Assembly: GCA_022571845.1 (NCBI GenBank)
Contig: JACZXB010000011.1
Span: forward strand, 23,094 to 87,093
Reading direction: 5' to 3'
DNA length: 64,000 nucleotides
Origin: Candidatus Zixiibacteriota bacterium
Lineage (GTDB): Bacteria > Zixibacteria > MSB-5A5 > GN15 > FEB-12
The position numbers and the translations under genes were made by a program. The notes below the pieces were generated by a model that was given only the letters and a program-made list of their open reading frames with translations, was not told where the DNA came from and searched no databases. Shown in pieces: positions 54,244-63,440 of this stretch. Within the stretch, counting starts at the first letter, position 1. Every line of letters begins with the position of its first letter.

Positions 54244-56727
54244 ATGACAGTCAAGAGAAAAAAGACAAAAGAGCTCAGCTACAAACAGGTCTCCCACCGT
54301 TTAGATTTCACATTTAAGGGGATTAAGTCCTCAGCAGATGTAGAACCGTGCCAGGGAATTATTGGTCAGGAGAAGGCCATTGCAGCCATAAGAACTGGCC
54401 TTAAGGTAAAAGGCCGCGGTTATAATATTTTTATATCCGGGACTTCGGGCACCGGCCGCAACACGGCCATTATGCATTTTTTGGAACAAGAGTTAAAGAA
54501 TGTCAAACCGAGGCTGAGAGATTTTTGCTATGTCAATAATTTCAAGAACGAAGACAAACCCCGCCTTTTGATTTTTAATTCGGGCGACGGCCGCCGCTTC
54601 AAACGCGATATGGGTTACCTGATCAGCTCGATACGCAAAGCTGTTCCCAAAATATTTATGTCAGAAGATTACAAAGACAGACACAGCCGGGTCTCGCGCG
54701 AGTTTGAGGGGCGCCAAAAAGATTTAATCGGTAATTTCGAAGACAGACTTACAGCGGACGGTTTCGTGATGGTGCAGCTTCAATCCGGCATGACCACCCG
54801 CAACGAAATTCAGCCTCTCGTTGACGGCGAACCAAACTCACTTGATAAACTTGAGAAACTTGCGGAAGAAGGCAAATTTTCTGAATCAAAGCTCGATGAA
54901 TTCCGTCGCCGCTGGGACAGCCTCAGAAGAGAATTCGATGTTGTCTCTGTAGAATCAAAAAAACTGTCGAACAAACTTGATGATGCCCTTGAAAAACTTG
55001 ATTACTCTATGATCGCCCCGCTGATAACAGACAAAGCCTCACTGCTCAGACGGCGTTATCAGATTGATAAAGTTGTTTTGTATCTGGACGAGGTTGAAGA
55101 AGCCCTGCTTTCGGACCTTGACAGATTCAGGGAAGCTCAGCCCCGCCGGGGCGAACAGGAGGCTCCGCCCTATCGCAAGCGCGAGCCGTTTGAAGAATTT
55201 TCTGTCAATCTGATTCTTGACCATGCTGAGACCAAGGCAGTTCCGCTGGTGATTGAAAAATCACCATCGTATAAAAATCTGTTTGGTTCATTGGAGCGGG
55301 TGGTTGACAGATTTGGTTACTGGCGGACAGATTTCACCAGAATATTTTCCGGCTCTATCATAAAAGCAACCGGCGGATTCTTGCTGGTCAATGCCATGGA
55401 CCTGCTGACGGAGCCCGGAGTCTGGCTGAATCTGAAACGTTCCATAAGAAACTCCGAAGTTGAAATAGCCGCCTACGATCCTTTTTATATGATGGCCGGA
55501 GCGGGTATAAAACCAGAACCGATACCGCTCGATGTCAAAGTTGTGCTGATTGGCCAGAGCGACACTTACAATCTTCTCTGGCAATGGGATGAAGATTTCA
55601 AACGGATTTTCAAAATCAAAGCAGAATTTGATAGCGTCATAAAACTCAACAAAACAAATGTAAAGAAATATTTTCAATTCATAAAACTCATCACAGAACA
55701 GGTCAAGCTTTCAGAGTTTGACCTTTCGGGAATGCAGGCTATAGCCGAATACGGTCAGAGGCTTTCGGGTCAAAGAAACAAGATGACCTCGCTCTTTTCT
55801 TCCATTGCCGATCTAATAAAAGAGTCCGCTCTCTGTGCCGAGCAAAACAAGAGCAAACAAGTCAACCGCCGGGATGTTGAGTGCGCCGTAGAACAGAAAA
55901 AATCCCGTGTAAACTTAATCGAAGAAAAAGTGCAGGAAATGTATGACAACGAAACTTTATTGGTCTCTACTTCGGGTTTTGCGACAGGGCAGATAAACGG
56001 TCTGGCTGTCTATAAAGTTGGAGAGTATTCTTTTGGGCGGCCGACACGGATCACCGCCTCGGTTTCTCTGGGACGCGCCGGAATAATTAATGTCGAGCGC
56101 GAAGCTGACCTGTCGGGACCTATTCATACTAAAGGCGTACTTGTGCTGACCGGCTATCTGCGCAATCTGTTTGCACAGGACAAACCGATGGCCATGTCGG
56201 CCTCGATTACATTTGAACAGTCATACTCCGGTGTTGACGGCGATTCGGCCTCGGCGGCAGAGATATTCGTTTTGATCTCGGCACTGGCACAGATCCCTAT
56301 AAAGCAGGGGATTGCTGTCACCGGTTCTGTAAATCAGCACGGGGAGATTCAGCCTATTGGCGGAGTGAACGAAAAAATTGAAGGATTTTATGACGTTTGC
56401 AAATCACGCCGATTGACAGGTAGTCAGGGAGTTATCATTCCGCACCAGAATGTACAGGAGCTGCTGCTTCGTTCTGATGTTCTGGAAGCCATCAAGAAAG
56501 GCAAGTTCTTTGTCTATCCTATTAAGAAAATCGAAGAAGGCATAGAAATCTTAACCGGTAAAACTGCCGGCAAACGCATCCGCAACAACAAGTTCACACC
56601 CGGCTCTGTTTTTGCCAAAGCTGATGACAGGCTTCGCCAGATGGCTCTTTTGTTAGACAGGTTTGGCAAAGACACTAAGTCGAATGACGACTCTAATAAG
56701 AAACATAAATCCAAAAAACAATTGTAA
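54244..56727 (+). CDS. LonB-like ATP-dependent protease (AAA plus Lon catalytic domain)
   Basis: This 827-residue protein belongs to the archaeal-LonB-like COG1067 type rather than classical Lon: it lacks the long Lon N-terminal domain and has an N-terminal LonB region with Walker A GTSGTGRNT. A helical insert (about 120-290) with coiled-coil character follows, then an AAA segment (IKATGGFLLVNAMDLL) and the C-terminal Lon protease domain. Its Ser-Lys dyad is in GDSASAAE and GGVNEKIEG. It degrades damaged or regulatory proteins in the cytoplasm. A Lys-rich tail ends the protein. Confidence 0.9.
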   Translation: MTVKRKKTKELSYKQVSHRLDFTFKGIKSSADVEPCQGIIGQEKAIAAIRTGLKVKGRGYNIFISGTSGTGRNTAIMHFLEQELKNVKPRLRDFCYVNNFKNEDKPRLLIFNSGDGRRFKRDMGYLISSIRKAVPKIFMSEDYKDRHSRVSREFEGRQKDLIGNFEDRLTADGFVMVQLQSGMTTRNEIQPLVDGEPNSLDKLEKLAEEGKFSESKLDEFRRRWDSLRREFDVVSVESKKLSNKLDDALEKLDYSMIAPLITDKASLLRRRYQIDKVVLYLDEVEEALLSDLDRFREAQPRRGEQEAPPYRKREPFEEFSVNLILDHAETKAVPLVIEKSPSYKNLFGSLERVVDRFGYWRTDFTRIFSGSIIKATGGFLLVNAMDLLTEPGVWLNLKRSIRNSEVEIAAYDPFYMMAGAGIKPEPIPLDVKVVLIGQSDTYNLLWQWDEDFKRIFKIKAEFDSVIKLNKTNVKKYFQFIKLITEQVKLSEFDLSGMQAIAEYGQRLSGQRNKMTSLFSSIADLIKESALCAEQNKSKQVNRRDVECAVEQKKSRVNLIEEKVQEMYDNETLLVSTSGFATGQINGLAVYKVGEYSFGRPTRITASVSLGRAGIINVEREADLSGPIHTKGVLVLTGYLRNLFAQDKPMAMSASITFEQSYSGVDGDSASAAEIFVLISALAQIPIKQGIAVTGSVNQHGEIQPIGGVNEKIEGFYDVCKSRRLTGSQGVIIPHQNVQELLLRSDVLEAIKKGKFFVYPIKKIEEGIEILTGKTAGKRIRNNKFTPGSVFAKADDRLRQMALLLDRFGKDTKSNDDSNKKHKSKKQL

Positions 56728-56853
56728 CTTGAAAGTCGCCGGCTTTTTTGATTTTTCATTTTTTTTCAAGAACGTAAATTTATTCAGCCTTTCATTTTTC
56801 ACTTGACGTATTAGAGTGAATGTGACTTTTTTGGTTTGTATCCGATAGCAGCA

Positions 56854-56918
56854 GATGCTCAATGCGCCAAGCCAAAGGAAAGCACGCAACTCACTCTTGG
56901 TGCGCTTATGGAAGCATC
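56854..56918 (+). other. Nested inverted repeat in a convergent intergenic gap
   Basis: GATGCT (56854-56859) can pair with AGCATC (56913-56918), enclosing GCGCCAAG (56864-56871) opposed to CTTGGTGCGC (56896-56905). The loop contains AAAGGAAAGCACGCAA. It lies between the LonB gene and the beta-barrel gene, just before a terminator. It could be a small structured RNA or merely a processed 3' element. Confidence 0.4.
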
Positions 56919-56937
56919 GTATGAGTTTTCATCACTT

Positions 56938-56969
56938 AAAAAAGCGGCTGCATTGGCGGCCGCTTTTTG
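56938..56969. terminator. Bidirectional terminator between LonB and the beta-barrel protein gene
   Basis: A 10-bp stem AAAAAGCGGC (56939-56948) / GCCGCTTTTT (56959-56968) with a 10-nt loop has T-rich tails on both strands. It best serves the minus-strand gene that ends at 57000. Confidence 0.85.
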
Positions 56970-56999
56970 GTCTAATTCATAACCGGGGTTTAAGTTTTC

Positions 57000-59900
57000 T
57001 TAGAAGTCCGCTCCGAATGAAAAGTATGAAGTTGTATGCGGCGCTACGCTGCTGAAATCGGTCGACCAGGCCAGGTCGTAGCGAAGTAGTAAGAAACCGA
57101 AATTGGCTCTCATGCCAAATCCGAATCCGGAACGTAAATCTTTCAGCCTGCTGTTACCGCCTTCGCTGGTGCCCCCCTTGAAATTGCTGCCAAACCAGGC
57201 AGAGCCGATATCAAAAAACATGGCGCCCTGTACTCTGGCAATTGTCATGCGAAGCGGGAAACGCATCGCAAAATAGTCTATCATGGGGAAACGAAATTCA
57301 AGGTTGACCAGACCGTAGCGGTCACCGGAAATTTCATAGTAGGGTACACCTCTGAGAGGTGTGACGACGTCGGCAAAGTACAGATTTTCGACTTCGAAAA
57401 CCCTGGCGTCGAGTGTGCGGTTACCAATCCAGTTGGTGGTGCCGCCAAGGAAATAATGTTTGGGAGTCGAACCAAATGATGCCGCTCCTGACATACGGAA
57501 AGCAAATGAATAGCCACTGCCAAAGTGCCAGTACTTGCGGTAGTCAAACTCAGTTGCATAGAACTCAATGTCACCGGAATTAAAGAGATTCACACTAGCT
57601 TCAAAATCCAGTCTCAGGCGACGTCCATTTAGCGGGCCGGTAATACCCCAGACTATGTTATCAAAAATCCAGGAGATTTCACCTGTGCTGACTTTGGAAC
57701 TTCGGTCAGGCGGACTTCCTAAATCATAATATTGACGATCAATAAAAAACTGAGAGGCGGTAAAGTCTAGCCGGCTGAATACAGAAAATGGTCTCCTTGC
57801 ATAAAATTGAAAACCATAGAACCTGTCAGAAAAGAGCCGGTTAAAGGGGTCGAGATAGAAATTTTTGGTGTGGAAAAAACCGGCGCCCACGCTGGTACGC
57901 TTTCTGTTATAAAGATAAAAGGCCTGAATATTGGACTGGTCGATTGTATTAACAAGGTCTGTGGCAATAAAGATTTGGTGGTTACCCAGATAATCAGAAA
58001 AGACAAAGAAAGTCTGTCCTCTTAAGCCAAAGAAAGTATCGTAACCAATGCCGCCGCCAATATAGTCGGGTGTGAATTTGGTCTTGTATTTTCTAATTTC
58101 AAAATCTTCCCCCGGTGCTGGCACTTTGATCTTGTCAAATTCTTTTGGCTCTTTTAACGGCCTGATAATGTCATCTTCTTCGGGAATGTCAAACATCAGA
58201 GTATCGAGCGGATCTTTCTTATTGTCGCCGACAAAAACAAATTCGTCGTCGTGGATTCCTGTTTCGGTAATAACTTTTTCTCTGGCTGTTGAATCCGCTC
58301 TGGCTGTACTATCTGAGATGAGTGAATCTTGTTCTGCTTCAAACTGCGCGTAATCGTCTGTAAGCGAAACAATCTCTGAGTGCACAGTCGTATCTGCTGC
58401 CTTAACCGAATCAGAACTTTCTGCAGATGCGTCTGCAGACATAACACTTTTAAGTAAATCGTATTCTGATTTGGCAAAAGCAGTCAGTTCAATTACACCT
58501 TCTTCCCCAACAGGAATTATTTCTTTCATCAGAAAGATATCGAAAGCGCCGTTGTGGAAGGCTTCAAAGACAAGCTTCCTGCTGCTGGGAGACCATGATA
58601 CAGAGCTTATGCCGGTAAGAATATCAGTTATTGCAAAGTTCTTAAGTTCGCCTTCGGTACCTGCCGAATCCAGATAGGCTATATACAAATTATCTATGCC
58701 GTTGCGCGATGAAATGAAAGCAAGCTTGGAGCCATCGGGTGAAATCATCGGCGCTTTATTTTGTCCCTTACCTACGCTAATGTGCTCAAGTTCTTCTGTG
58801 TCAATATCTAAACTGAATAAATTATAGAAGCCGTATTGAAAGCCGCCCGGCATCAGTACCTCGTGATGAGTATATACGTGCGCTTCGGCCAGACTGTCAA
58901 TATCCGGATTTGTGGGATGCGGCCTGTCAGATGAAAATATAAGCGAGCGCGAATCTTTGGCCCAGGTGGGGTCTAAGTCATCAAAGCGGTCGTTGGTCAG
59001 CTGAGATATTTCGTCGCTCTCCATATCATATACGTAGACATCTCTTTGCAAAACCCTGAGAGCGGTAAAGGCAATTTTCTTTCCGTCCGGTGACCACTCA
59101 GGTGAGCGGATATTGTGAAACTTAAATTTGCGACGCTTAAAAATTTTCCCCTTTTTCAGATTATAAAACATAAGCGCATCTTCGCCTTTTGACTTGGCTA
59201 CAAAGACCATATCGCTGCCATCAGGCGAGAAAGACATTCCGGAAACATAAGAGTGCAGCGATTCTAAGTCCGCAGATTTGGAACCTTTGACCATGCGCTT
59301 GACAACCTTACCGTTTTCTGCCGAGATAAGAACAATTTCCGGATAATCCCAGCGGTCGGTAAAAATAGCGATATGCTCGCCGTCGGGAGAAAAAACTGGT
59401 TTTTCATTAAAGTAAGAACCATCCTGGCGCGAACTAGTGAGCTTTTCGGAGATTTCGTCTACTTCTTTGCGCGTTACAATATCCGGCCAGTAACGTTTTT
59501 TCATCTCTTTGGAGAATTCCTTCCAGAATTCTTTTAGGTCTATGCCGATTGATTCTTTCATCGCCTTATTTAGTGTCAGGTAACGTTTCCCTTTGTAGAG
59601 AATATCGCCGATTTTCTTTTCGCCGTATTTGTCAGCGATAAATTTTATCATTGCCTGTCCCTGCTTGTAGGCCGCAAATCCACGAATTGCCCAGGGGGGC
59701 TGCAGGTAATTGTTTATGGTGGCATCACGCACAAACATGTCGGAAAAAGAATCCCAGCCGTGACGCGACGAATATTCGGCGTAACCTTCGGCAAACCAGA
59801 GCGGCGGTGAAAACAGACGGCGGGTGGATATCAGCGATGTCAATAAATTGCCGTAGAGCATATCAAAGATTACGCCGTGGGTCAATTCGTGGTGCAGCAC

Positions 59901-60299
59901 GTGGCGGAGATCTTCGTAGGACCCATTAAAGTGAACAACCATACGCTTCTTGCTGGCTTCGGTAACTCCGCCCAGACCTTCCGGAATGAGAATTGAAATG
60001 ATATTCGTCTGCTGCAGATCGTTTTGTGAATTGTAAATGAAAAGCGGAGCACGCTGCTGAATGTGGTAGTTTAGTTCTTCACTTATCTCGGCGTAGGAAG
60101 ACTCCATTACTGCGGCGGCAAACTCAGCAATTTCGTAAGCATCTTCATAGAAGTGAATGTCGAAGTGGCGGGTCTGGATATATTTCCAGTCAAAATTTTT
60201 GTAGCGAACTTTGTTCTTGCCAAAATATGTTTCCTGAGCCGGAACATTTCCGGCTAACATAGCCAATAGAACAACTGCTATTAGTACTATTCTTTTCAT
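57000..60299 (-). CDS. Peptidase-MA / PD40 propeller / outer-membrane beta-barrel fusion protein
   Basis: The protein has about 1099 residues from ATG 60297-60299; AAGGG lies ten bases upstream, and an in-frame GTG at 60308 adds three residues. After a signal peptide comes a gluzincin domain with HELTH (His137, Glu138, His141) and the third-ligand segment WFAEGYAEY. Next are at least five PD40/TolB-like repeats (FSPDGEHIAIFTDR, WSPDGKKIAFTALR and others; about 300-590) and an acidic Ser/Asp linker (about 630-730). The C-terminus is a beta-barrel of about 370 residues with BamA/D15-like strands, ending in an aromatic F (SFGADF). It is probably an outer-membrane protein with a periplasmic or surface protease-propeller part. 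The substrate is unknown. Confidence 0.85.
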   Translation of the reverse strand: MKRIVLIAVVLLAMLAGNVPAQETYFGKNKVRYKNFDWKYIQTRHFDIHFYEDAYEIAEFAAAVMESSYAEISEELNYHIQQRAPLFIYNSQNDLQQTNIISILIPEGLGGVTEASKKRMVVHFNGSYEDLRHVLHHELTHGVIFDMLYGNLLTSLISTRRLFSPPLWFAEGYAEYSSRHGWDSFSDMFVRDATINNYLQPPWAIRGFAAYKQGQAMIKFIADKYGEKKIGDILYKGKRYLTLNKAMKESIGIDLKEFWKEFSKEMKKRYWPDIVTRKEVDEISEKLTSSRQDGSYFNEKPVFSPDGEHIAIFTDRWDYPEIVLISAENGKVVKRMVKGSKSADLESLHSYVSGMSFSPDGSDMVFVAKSKGEDALMFYNLKKGKIFKRRKFKFHNIRSPEWSPDGKKIAFTALRVLQRDVYVYDMESDEISQLTNDRFDDLDPTWAKDSRSLIFSSDRPHPTNPDIDSLAEAHVYTHHEVLMPGGFQYGFYNLFSLDIDTEELEHISVGKGQNKAPMISPDGSKLAFISSRNGIDNLYIAYLDSAGTEGELKNFAITDILTGISSVSWSPSSRKLVFEAFHNGAFDIFLMKEIIPVGEEGVIELTAFAKSEYDLLKSVMSADASAESSDSVKAADTTVHSEIVSLTDDYAQFEAEQDSLISDSTARADSTAREKVITETGIHDDEFVFVGDNKKDPLDTLMFDIPEEDDIIRPLKEPKEFDKIKVPAPGEDFEIRKYKTKFTPDYIGGGIGYDTFFGLRGQTFFVFSDYLGNHQIFIATDLVNTIDQSNIQAFYLYNRKRTSVGAGFFHTKNFYLDPFNRLFSDRFYGFQFYARRPFSVFSRLDFTASQFFIDRQYYDLGSPPDRSSKVSTGEISWIFDNIVWGITGPLNGRRLRLDFEASVNLFNSGDIEFYATEFDYRKYWHFGSGYSFAFRMSGAASFGSTPKHYFLGGTTNWIGNRTLDARVFEVENLYFADVVTPLRGVPYYEISGDRYGLVNLEFRFPMIDYFAMRFPLRMTIARVQGAMFFDIGSAWFGSNFKGGTSEGGNSRLKDLRSGFGFGMRANFGFLLLRYDLAWSTDFSSVAPHTTSYFSFGADF

Positions 60300-60371
60300 A
60301 ATAATCACGCCCTTGCCTGACGGCTCTTAAACTTTTATTCAAACATCGCTATACAAATGACAGCAAACTAA

Positions 60372-61634
60372 TTATTCGCTCAGCCTCTTTATATCGGCTC
60401 CGATTGAAGAGAGTTTTTTCTCAAGGTTGCTGTAGCCTCTATCTATATGATAAATCCTCAAAATTTCCGACTGCCCTTGTGCCGCCAGACAGGCCACTAC
60501 CAGCGCTGCCCCGGCTCTGATATCAGGAGCCATGACTTCGGTACCATGAAGTTTTCTGACACCATTTATTATAGCTTCGCCGCCGGTGACTGTAATATAA
60601 GCCCCCAGTCGTCCCAGTTCCATAGCGTGCAGATATCTATCTTTAAAAACAGTCTCTACTATATGAGAAGTTCCCGAAGCTATAGAAGCCGCAGCCATTG
60701 CGCAGGGCTGCAGGTCGGTGGGGAATCCGGGAAAGGGAAAGGTAGTCAAAGAACCCGCTTTTAGTCTTTTGGGGGCGGTTATATTTATTTTGTTTTTAGA
60801 GAGCTTAATATTACAGCCCATTTCCATCAATTTATGGTTTACCATAGTCAACTCATTAGGGTCGCAGCCGGTTATCTCCAGTTTGCCTCCGGTCGCGGCC
60901 GCAGCATACATATAAGTTCCGGCTATAAGACGGTCACCGGCTATTTTATATTCAACAGCTTTTAATTTCCTGACAGGTTCTATGACGACGTTTGGAGTGC
61001 CGGCGCCGGAAATTTTTGCTCCGGCCTTGTTTAAAAAATTAGCAACATCGACAATCTCCGGATCGCAGCCGGCATTAACAATGAATGTTTTTTCTCTGGC
61101 GAAAACAGCAGCAAACATGACATTTTCTGTGCCGGTATGCGAGGGCCTGTCGAAATAGACGGTGCCGCCCTTTAGAGGTTTGCCTTCGGCAATCACAAAG
61201 CCCCCCCGCTCGGTGATTTTGGCGCCCATTTTTCTAAAAGCAGCAATATGAAAATTGACCGGCCTGGCCCCAATAGAACAGCCGCCCGGCAGAGCAATTT
61301 TTGCTTTTCCTAATCGTGATAAAACTGGCCCCAACACCAAAAACGAAGCCCGCATTTTGCGCATCAGGTCATAAGGAGCGGTATCTGTGCCGACATCTTT
61401 GGCGTTTATTGTCATCACCTGCGCCCTTTCATCGTAACTGACTTTGGCGCCCAGATGCGTCAATACCTTTATGGAAGTGTGAATATCTCTTAAAGGCGGG
61501 ACATTTCGGATTACAGTTTCGCCTTTGTCAATTAAGAGAGAGCCTAAAATTATGGGCAGAGCGGCGTTTTTGGAGCCTTCGACTTTGATTGAGCCAGATA
61601 GCTTTTTGCCGCCTTTTATAACAAATTTGTCCAT
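60372..61634 (-). CDS. murA: UDP-N-acetylglucosamine 1-carboxyvinyltransferase MurA
   Basis: This 420-residue enzyme carries out the first committed step of peptidoglycan synthesis. The substrate loop holds Cys119 in LPGGCSIGARPVNFH, the residue attacked by fosfomycin. Other motifs are EGSKNAALPI with the catalytic Lys, and FPTDLQPCAMA. It stands alone on the minus strand. Confidence 0.96.
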   Translation of the reverse strand: MDKFVIKGGKKLSGSIKVEGSKNAALPIILGSLLIDKGETVIRNVPPLRDIHTSIKVLTHLGAKVSYDERAQVMTINAKDVGTDTAPYDLMRKMRASFLVLGPVLSRLGKAKIALPGGCSIGARPVNFHIAAFRKMGAKITERGGFVIAEGKPLKGGTVYFDRPSHTGTENVMFAAVFAREKTFIVNAGCDPEIVDVANFLNKAGAKISGAGTPNVVIEPVRKLKAVEYKIAGDRLIAGTYMYAAAATGGKLEITGCDPNELTMVNHKLMEMGCNIKLSKNKINITAPKRLKAGSLTTFPFPGFPTDLQPCAMAAASIASGTSHIVETVFKDRYLHAMELGRLGAYITVTGGEAIINGVRKLHGTEVMAPDIRAGAALVVACLAAQGQSEILRIYHIDRGYSNLEKKLSSIGADIKRLSE

Positions 61635-61772
61635 TCAGTTCCTTATAAACGCTCAAGTGTGATTTGGCCTCATTATTATAGATATAGAAAAAAAGTCCTG
61701 TTTCTTAGTCTATATATCGGCAGCCAATTTGTGGAAATAGGGATTAAAGATAAAGTTTTTACTTTTTGAATA

Positions 61773-62327
61773 CTACCCGACTGCCGACTCGGCCAGCTCG
61801 AAACTCTCATGAACCCGCATGAAAAACTCAATCGCCTCTCCCCGGCAGTAATCGGGGTTGGTCCAGGGCAGGCGCCGGAACTGCCCGCGGGCATATATCA
61901 GAGCCAGTTCGGCATAAACACCATCTTTTAAGTAAACCCGGTGGTTAAGCTCGCGGTGAGAGGCCATTAGCAGATTCGAGGGCGTCAAAATACCCGGGTC
62001 GATATTTACGGTGCGGAAATTGTAACCCGCAGTCTGGTCGGCAAAATTCGGTTCTATCTTATGGCAGATTTTTTTCATATCAGCCAGCCAGCCGCGCTCG
62101 GCCAGTCTTTCAAATGAGAAAAAACGCCTGAGCAGGTCACCGCCCATTTCTTCGGTGTACATCTCAGTCTTGCTGCAGTCGATTTCAAGAGTCTCATACT
62201 GCACCGGCCCAAATTTGCTCTCTAAGGCTTTGAGCGAATCGGACAGCGCATCCAGCGAGGAGTAGATTATTGAGACAATTGGTCTGCCCTTGGTAGGTTC
62301 TTGTACTCGTGCCATAGTAGGGAGCAT
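61773..62327 (-). CDS. DUF4416 family protein
   Basis: This 184-residue cytoplasmic protein has the DUF4416 pattern: YTEEMGGDLLRRFFSF, a FRTVNIDPGILTPSNLLMASH block, HRVYLKDGVYAELALIYARG and a final PWTNPDYCRGEAIEFF. Its function is not known. It is often found in anaerobic and FCB-type genomes. The start is ATG 62327 or ATG 62315. Confidence 0.88.
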   Translation of the reverse strand: MLPTMARVQEPTKGRPIVSIIYSSLDALSDSLKALESKFGPVQYETLEIDCSKTEMYTEEMGGDLLRRFFSFERLAERGWLADMKKICHKIEPNFADQTAGYNFRTVNIDPGILTPSNLLMASHRELNHRVYLKDGVYAELALIYARGQFRRLPWTNPDYCRGEAIEFFMRVHESFELAESAVG

Positions 62328-62654
62328 ATAAAGATTGTAAAACGCCTGAAATCAACAATAAAGCTGGAACTTCAAAACTTATGCAGGTCGGAACCACACC
62401 CAGGAAGCGGTTTTCGACCTGGTTATGGCTTTAATCGCCATGCTGAGCGGACGCCGTCCTGAGCCTGTCGAAGGAGTCGAAGCATCACAGTAAAAGTAGG
62501 ACTGGACCACTTAGCGGTTCCACCTTTTCAATTAGTCAGGAACACAAGGTTCCTGACCTACATGAGATGAATCAACATTCACCTCTGCGCATGTCATCCT
62601 TCGACAGGCTCAGGATGACTTACTCTGAGCTTGGGGTGACGATTATTTCTGCAC
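62328..62654. repeat. Intergenic palindromic repeat cluster
   Basis: The 19-mer TCCTGAGCCTGTCGAAGGA at 62457-62475 recurs inverted at 62597-62615. Between them is a 9-bp hairpin GTCAGGAAC/GTTCCTGAC (62536-62558). Such sequences, when translated, give the well-known SFDRLRM-type peptides and occur in many unrelated genomes. No gene is present in this 327-base stretch. Confidence 0.8.
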
Positions 62655-63209
62655 TCATTTTTTCCTCTGCATGGCCCGGTAATCTTCAATTGTGATAGCA
62701 TACATATGGACATTTTTGATGCGACCCCGATGACGATAGAAATTGCGGTGGGTGCCTTCGTGAGTGAAACCGCATTTTTTTAAAAGCTTTTGCGAAGCCG
62801 TATTATCCAAAAGTGTTCCAGCATGCACCCGGTGAAGTTTTAGTTCGTTGAAACAGAACTTTAAAACTAAACCGACTGCTTCCGGCATTATTCCCCGGCC
62901 TCGATATTTTTTGGCTAACCAGTAGCCTATTCCAGCTTTTTTGTGAACGGCGCTTATTCCATGAATGTCAAGTGTCCCGACAACTTCGTCCGAATTATGC
63001 GGCACGATGCCGAAAACGTAGTCGGTTCCTTTGCGCGCTGACAAGTGGGTCTTTCTGATAAATCTCTGGATATTTTCAACAGTGTTCGGCGAAGGTACAA
63101 AAGTATAGCGGGAGATATCCGGGAATTTTGTGTATTTAAAAATTGAAGGGACATCTGACTTCTTCAGAGGTCTTAGTATAATGCTTTTGCCTTTTAGTTC
63201 GGTGGTCAT
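62655..63209 (-). CDS. GNAT-family N-acetyltransferase (RimJ/RimL-like)
   Basis: This 184-residue GNAT protein has the acetyl-CoA motif region GIGYWLAKKYRGRGIMPEAV (Q/RxxGxG/A variant) and the typical RimJ-like tail LLDNTASQKLLKKCGFTHEGTHR. Relatives acetylate ribosomal-protein N-termini, antibiotics or small amines. The target here is unknown. It is flanked by repeat-rich gaps. Confidence 0.9.
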   Translation of the reverse strand: MTTELKGKSIILRPLKKSDVPSIFKYTKFPDISRYTFVPSPNTVENIQRFIRKTHLSARKGTDYVFGIVPHNSDEVVGTLDIHGISAVHKKAGIGYWLAKKYRGRGIMPEAVGLVLKFCFNELKLHRVHAGTLLDNTASQKLLKKCGFTHEGTHRNFYRHRGRIKNVHMYAITIEDYRAMQRKK

Positions 63210-63273
63210 TTTTGGTTCCTTGAACTACTTAAAGCTGTCAGGCGAGGGCGCCTTACAGCACTCTGTCAGAGTT

Positions 63274-63308
63274 CGTCATTGCGAGGAGCGAAGTGACGTG
63301 GCAATCTC
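63274..63308 (+). repeat. RHCEERSD-type intergenic palindromic repeat
   Basis: The sequence CGTCATTGCGAGGAGCGAAG, followed by TGACGTGGCAATCTC, is a palindromic element seen across many bacterial genomes. Its translation in one frame (RHCEERSDVAIS) explains a spurious 61-codon ORF. Confidence 0.85.
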
Positions 63309-63440
63309 GCTTTAACTGCTACATCCTTTATCTCCTCACAGGCATTAGATACTAAGTCGCTCAAATAAATCAACTATTCAACTAATAGAAACGCCTAATT
63401 GACTGCCCCACGCTCTCAGCTTATATTTGAATTTACGCTT

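Noticed and set aside
56854..56918. Cyclic-di-GMP (GEMM) riboswitch
   Set aside because: It contains short ACGCAA- and ATGG-like words but lacks the second hairpin and the expected tetraloop/receptor pattern, and no gene lies downstream on that strand.
63130..63315. ORF ending RHCEERSDVAISL
   Set aside because: It is the translation of a widespread intergenic palindromic repeat, not a gene.
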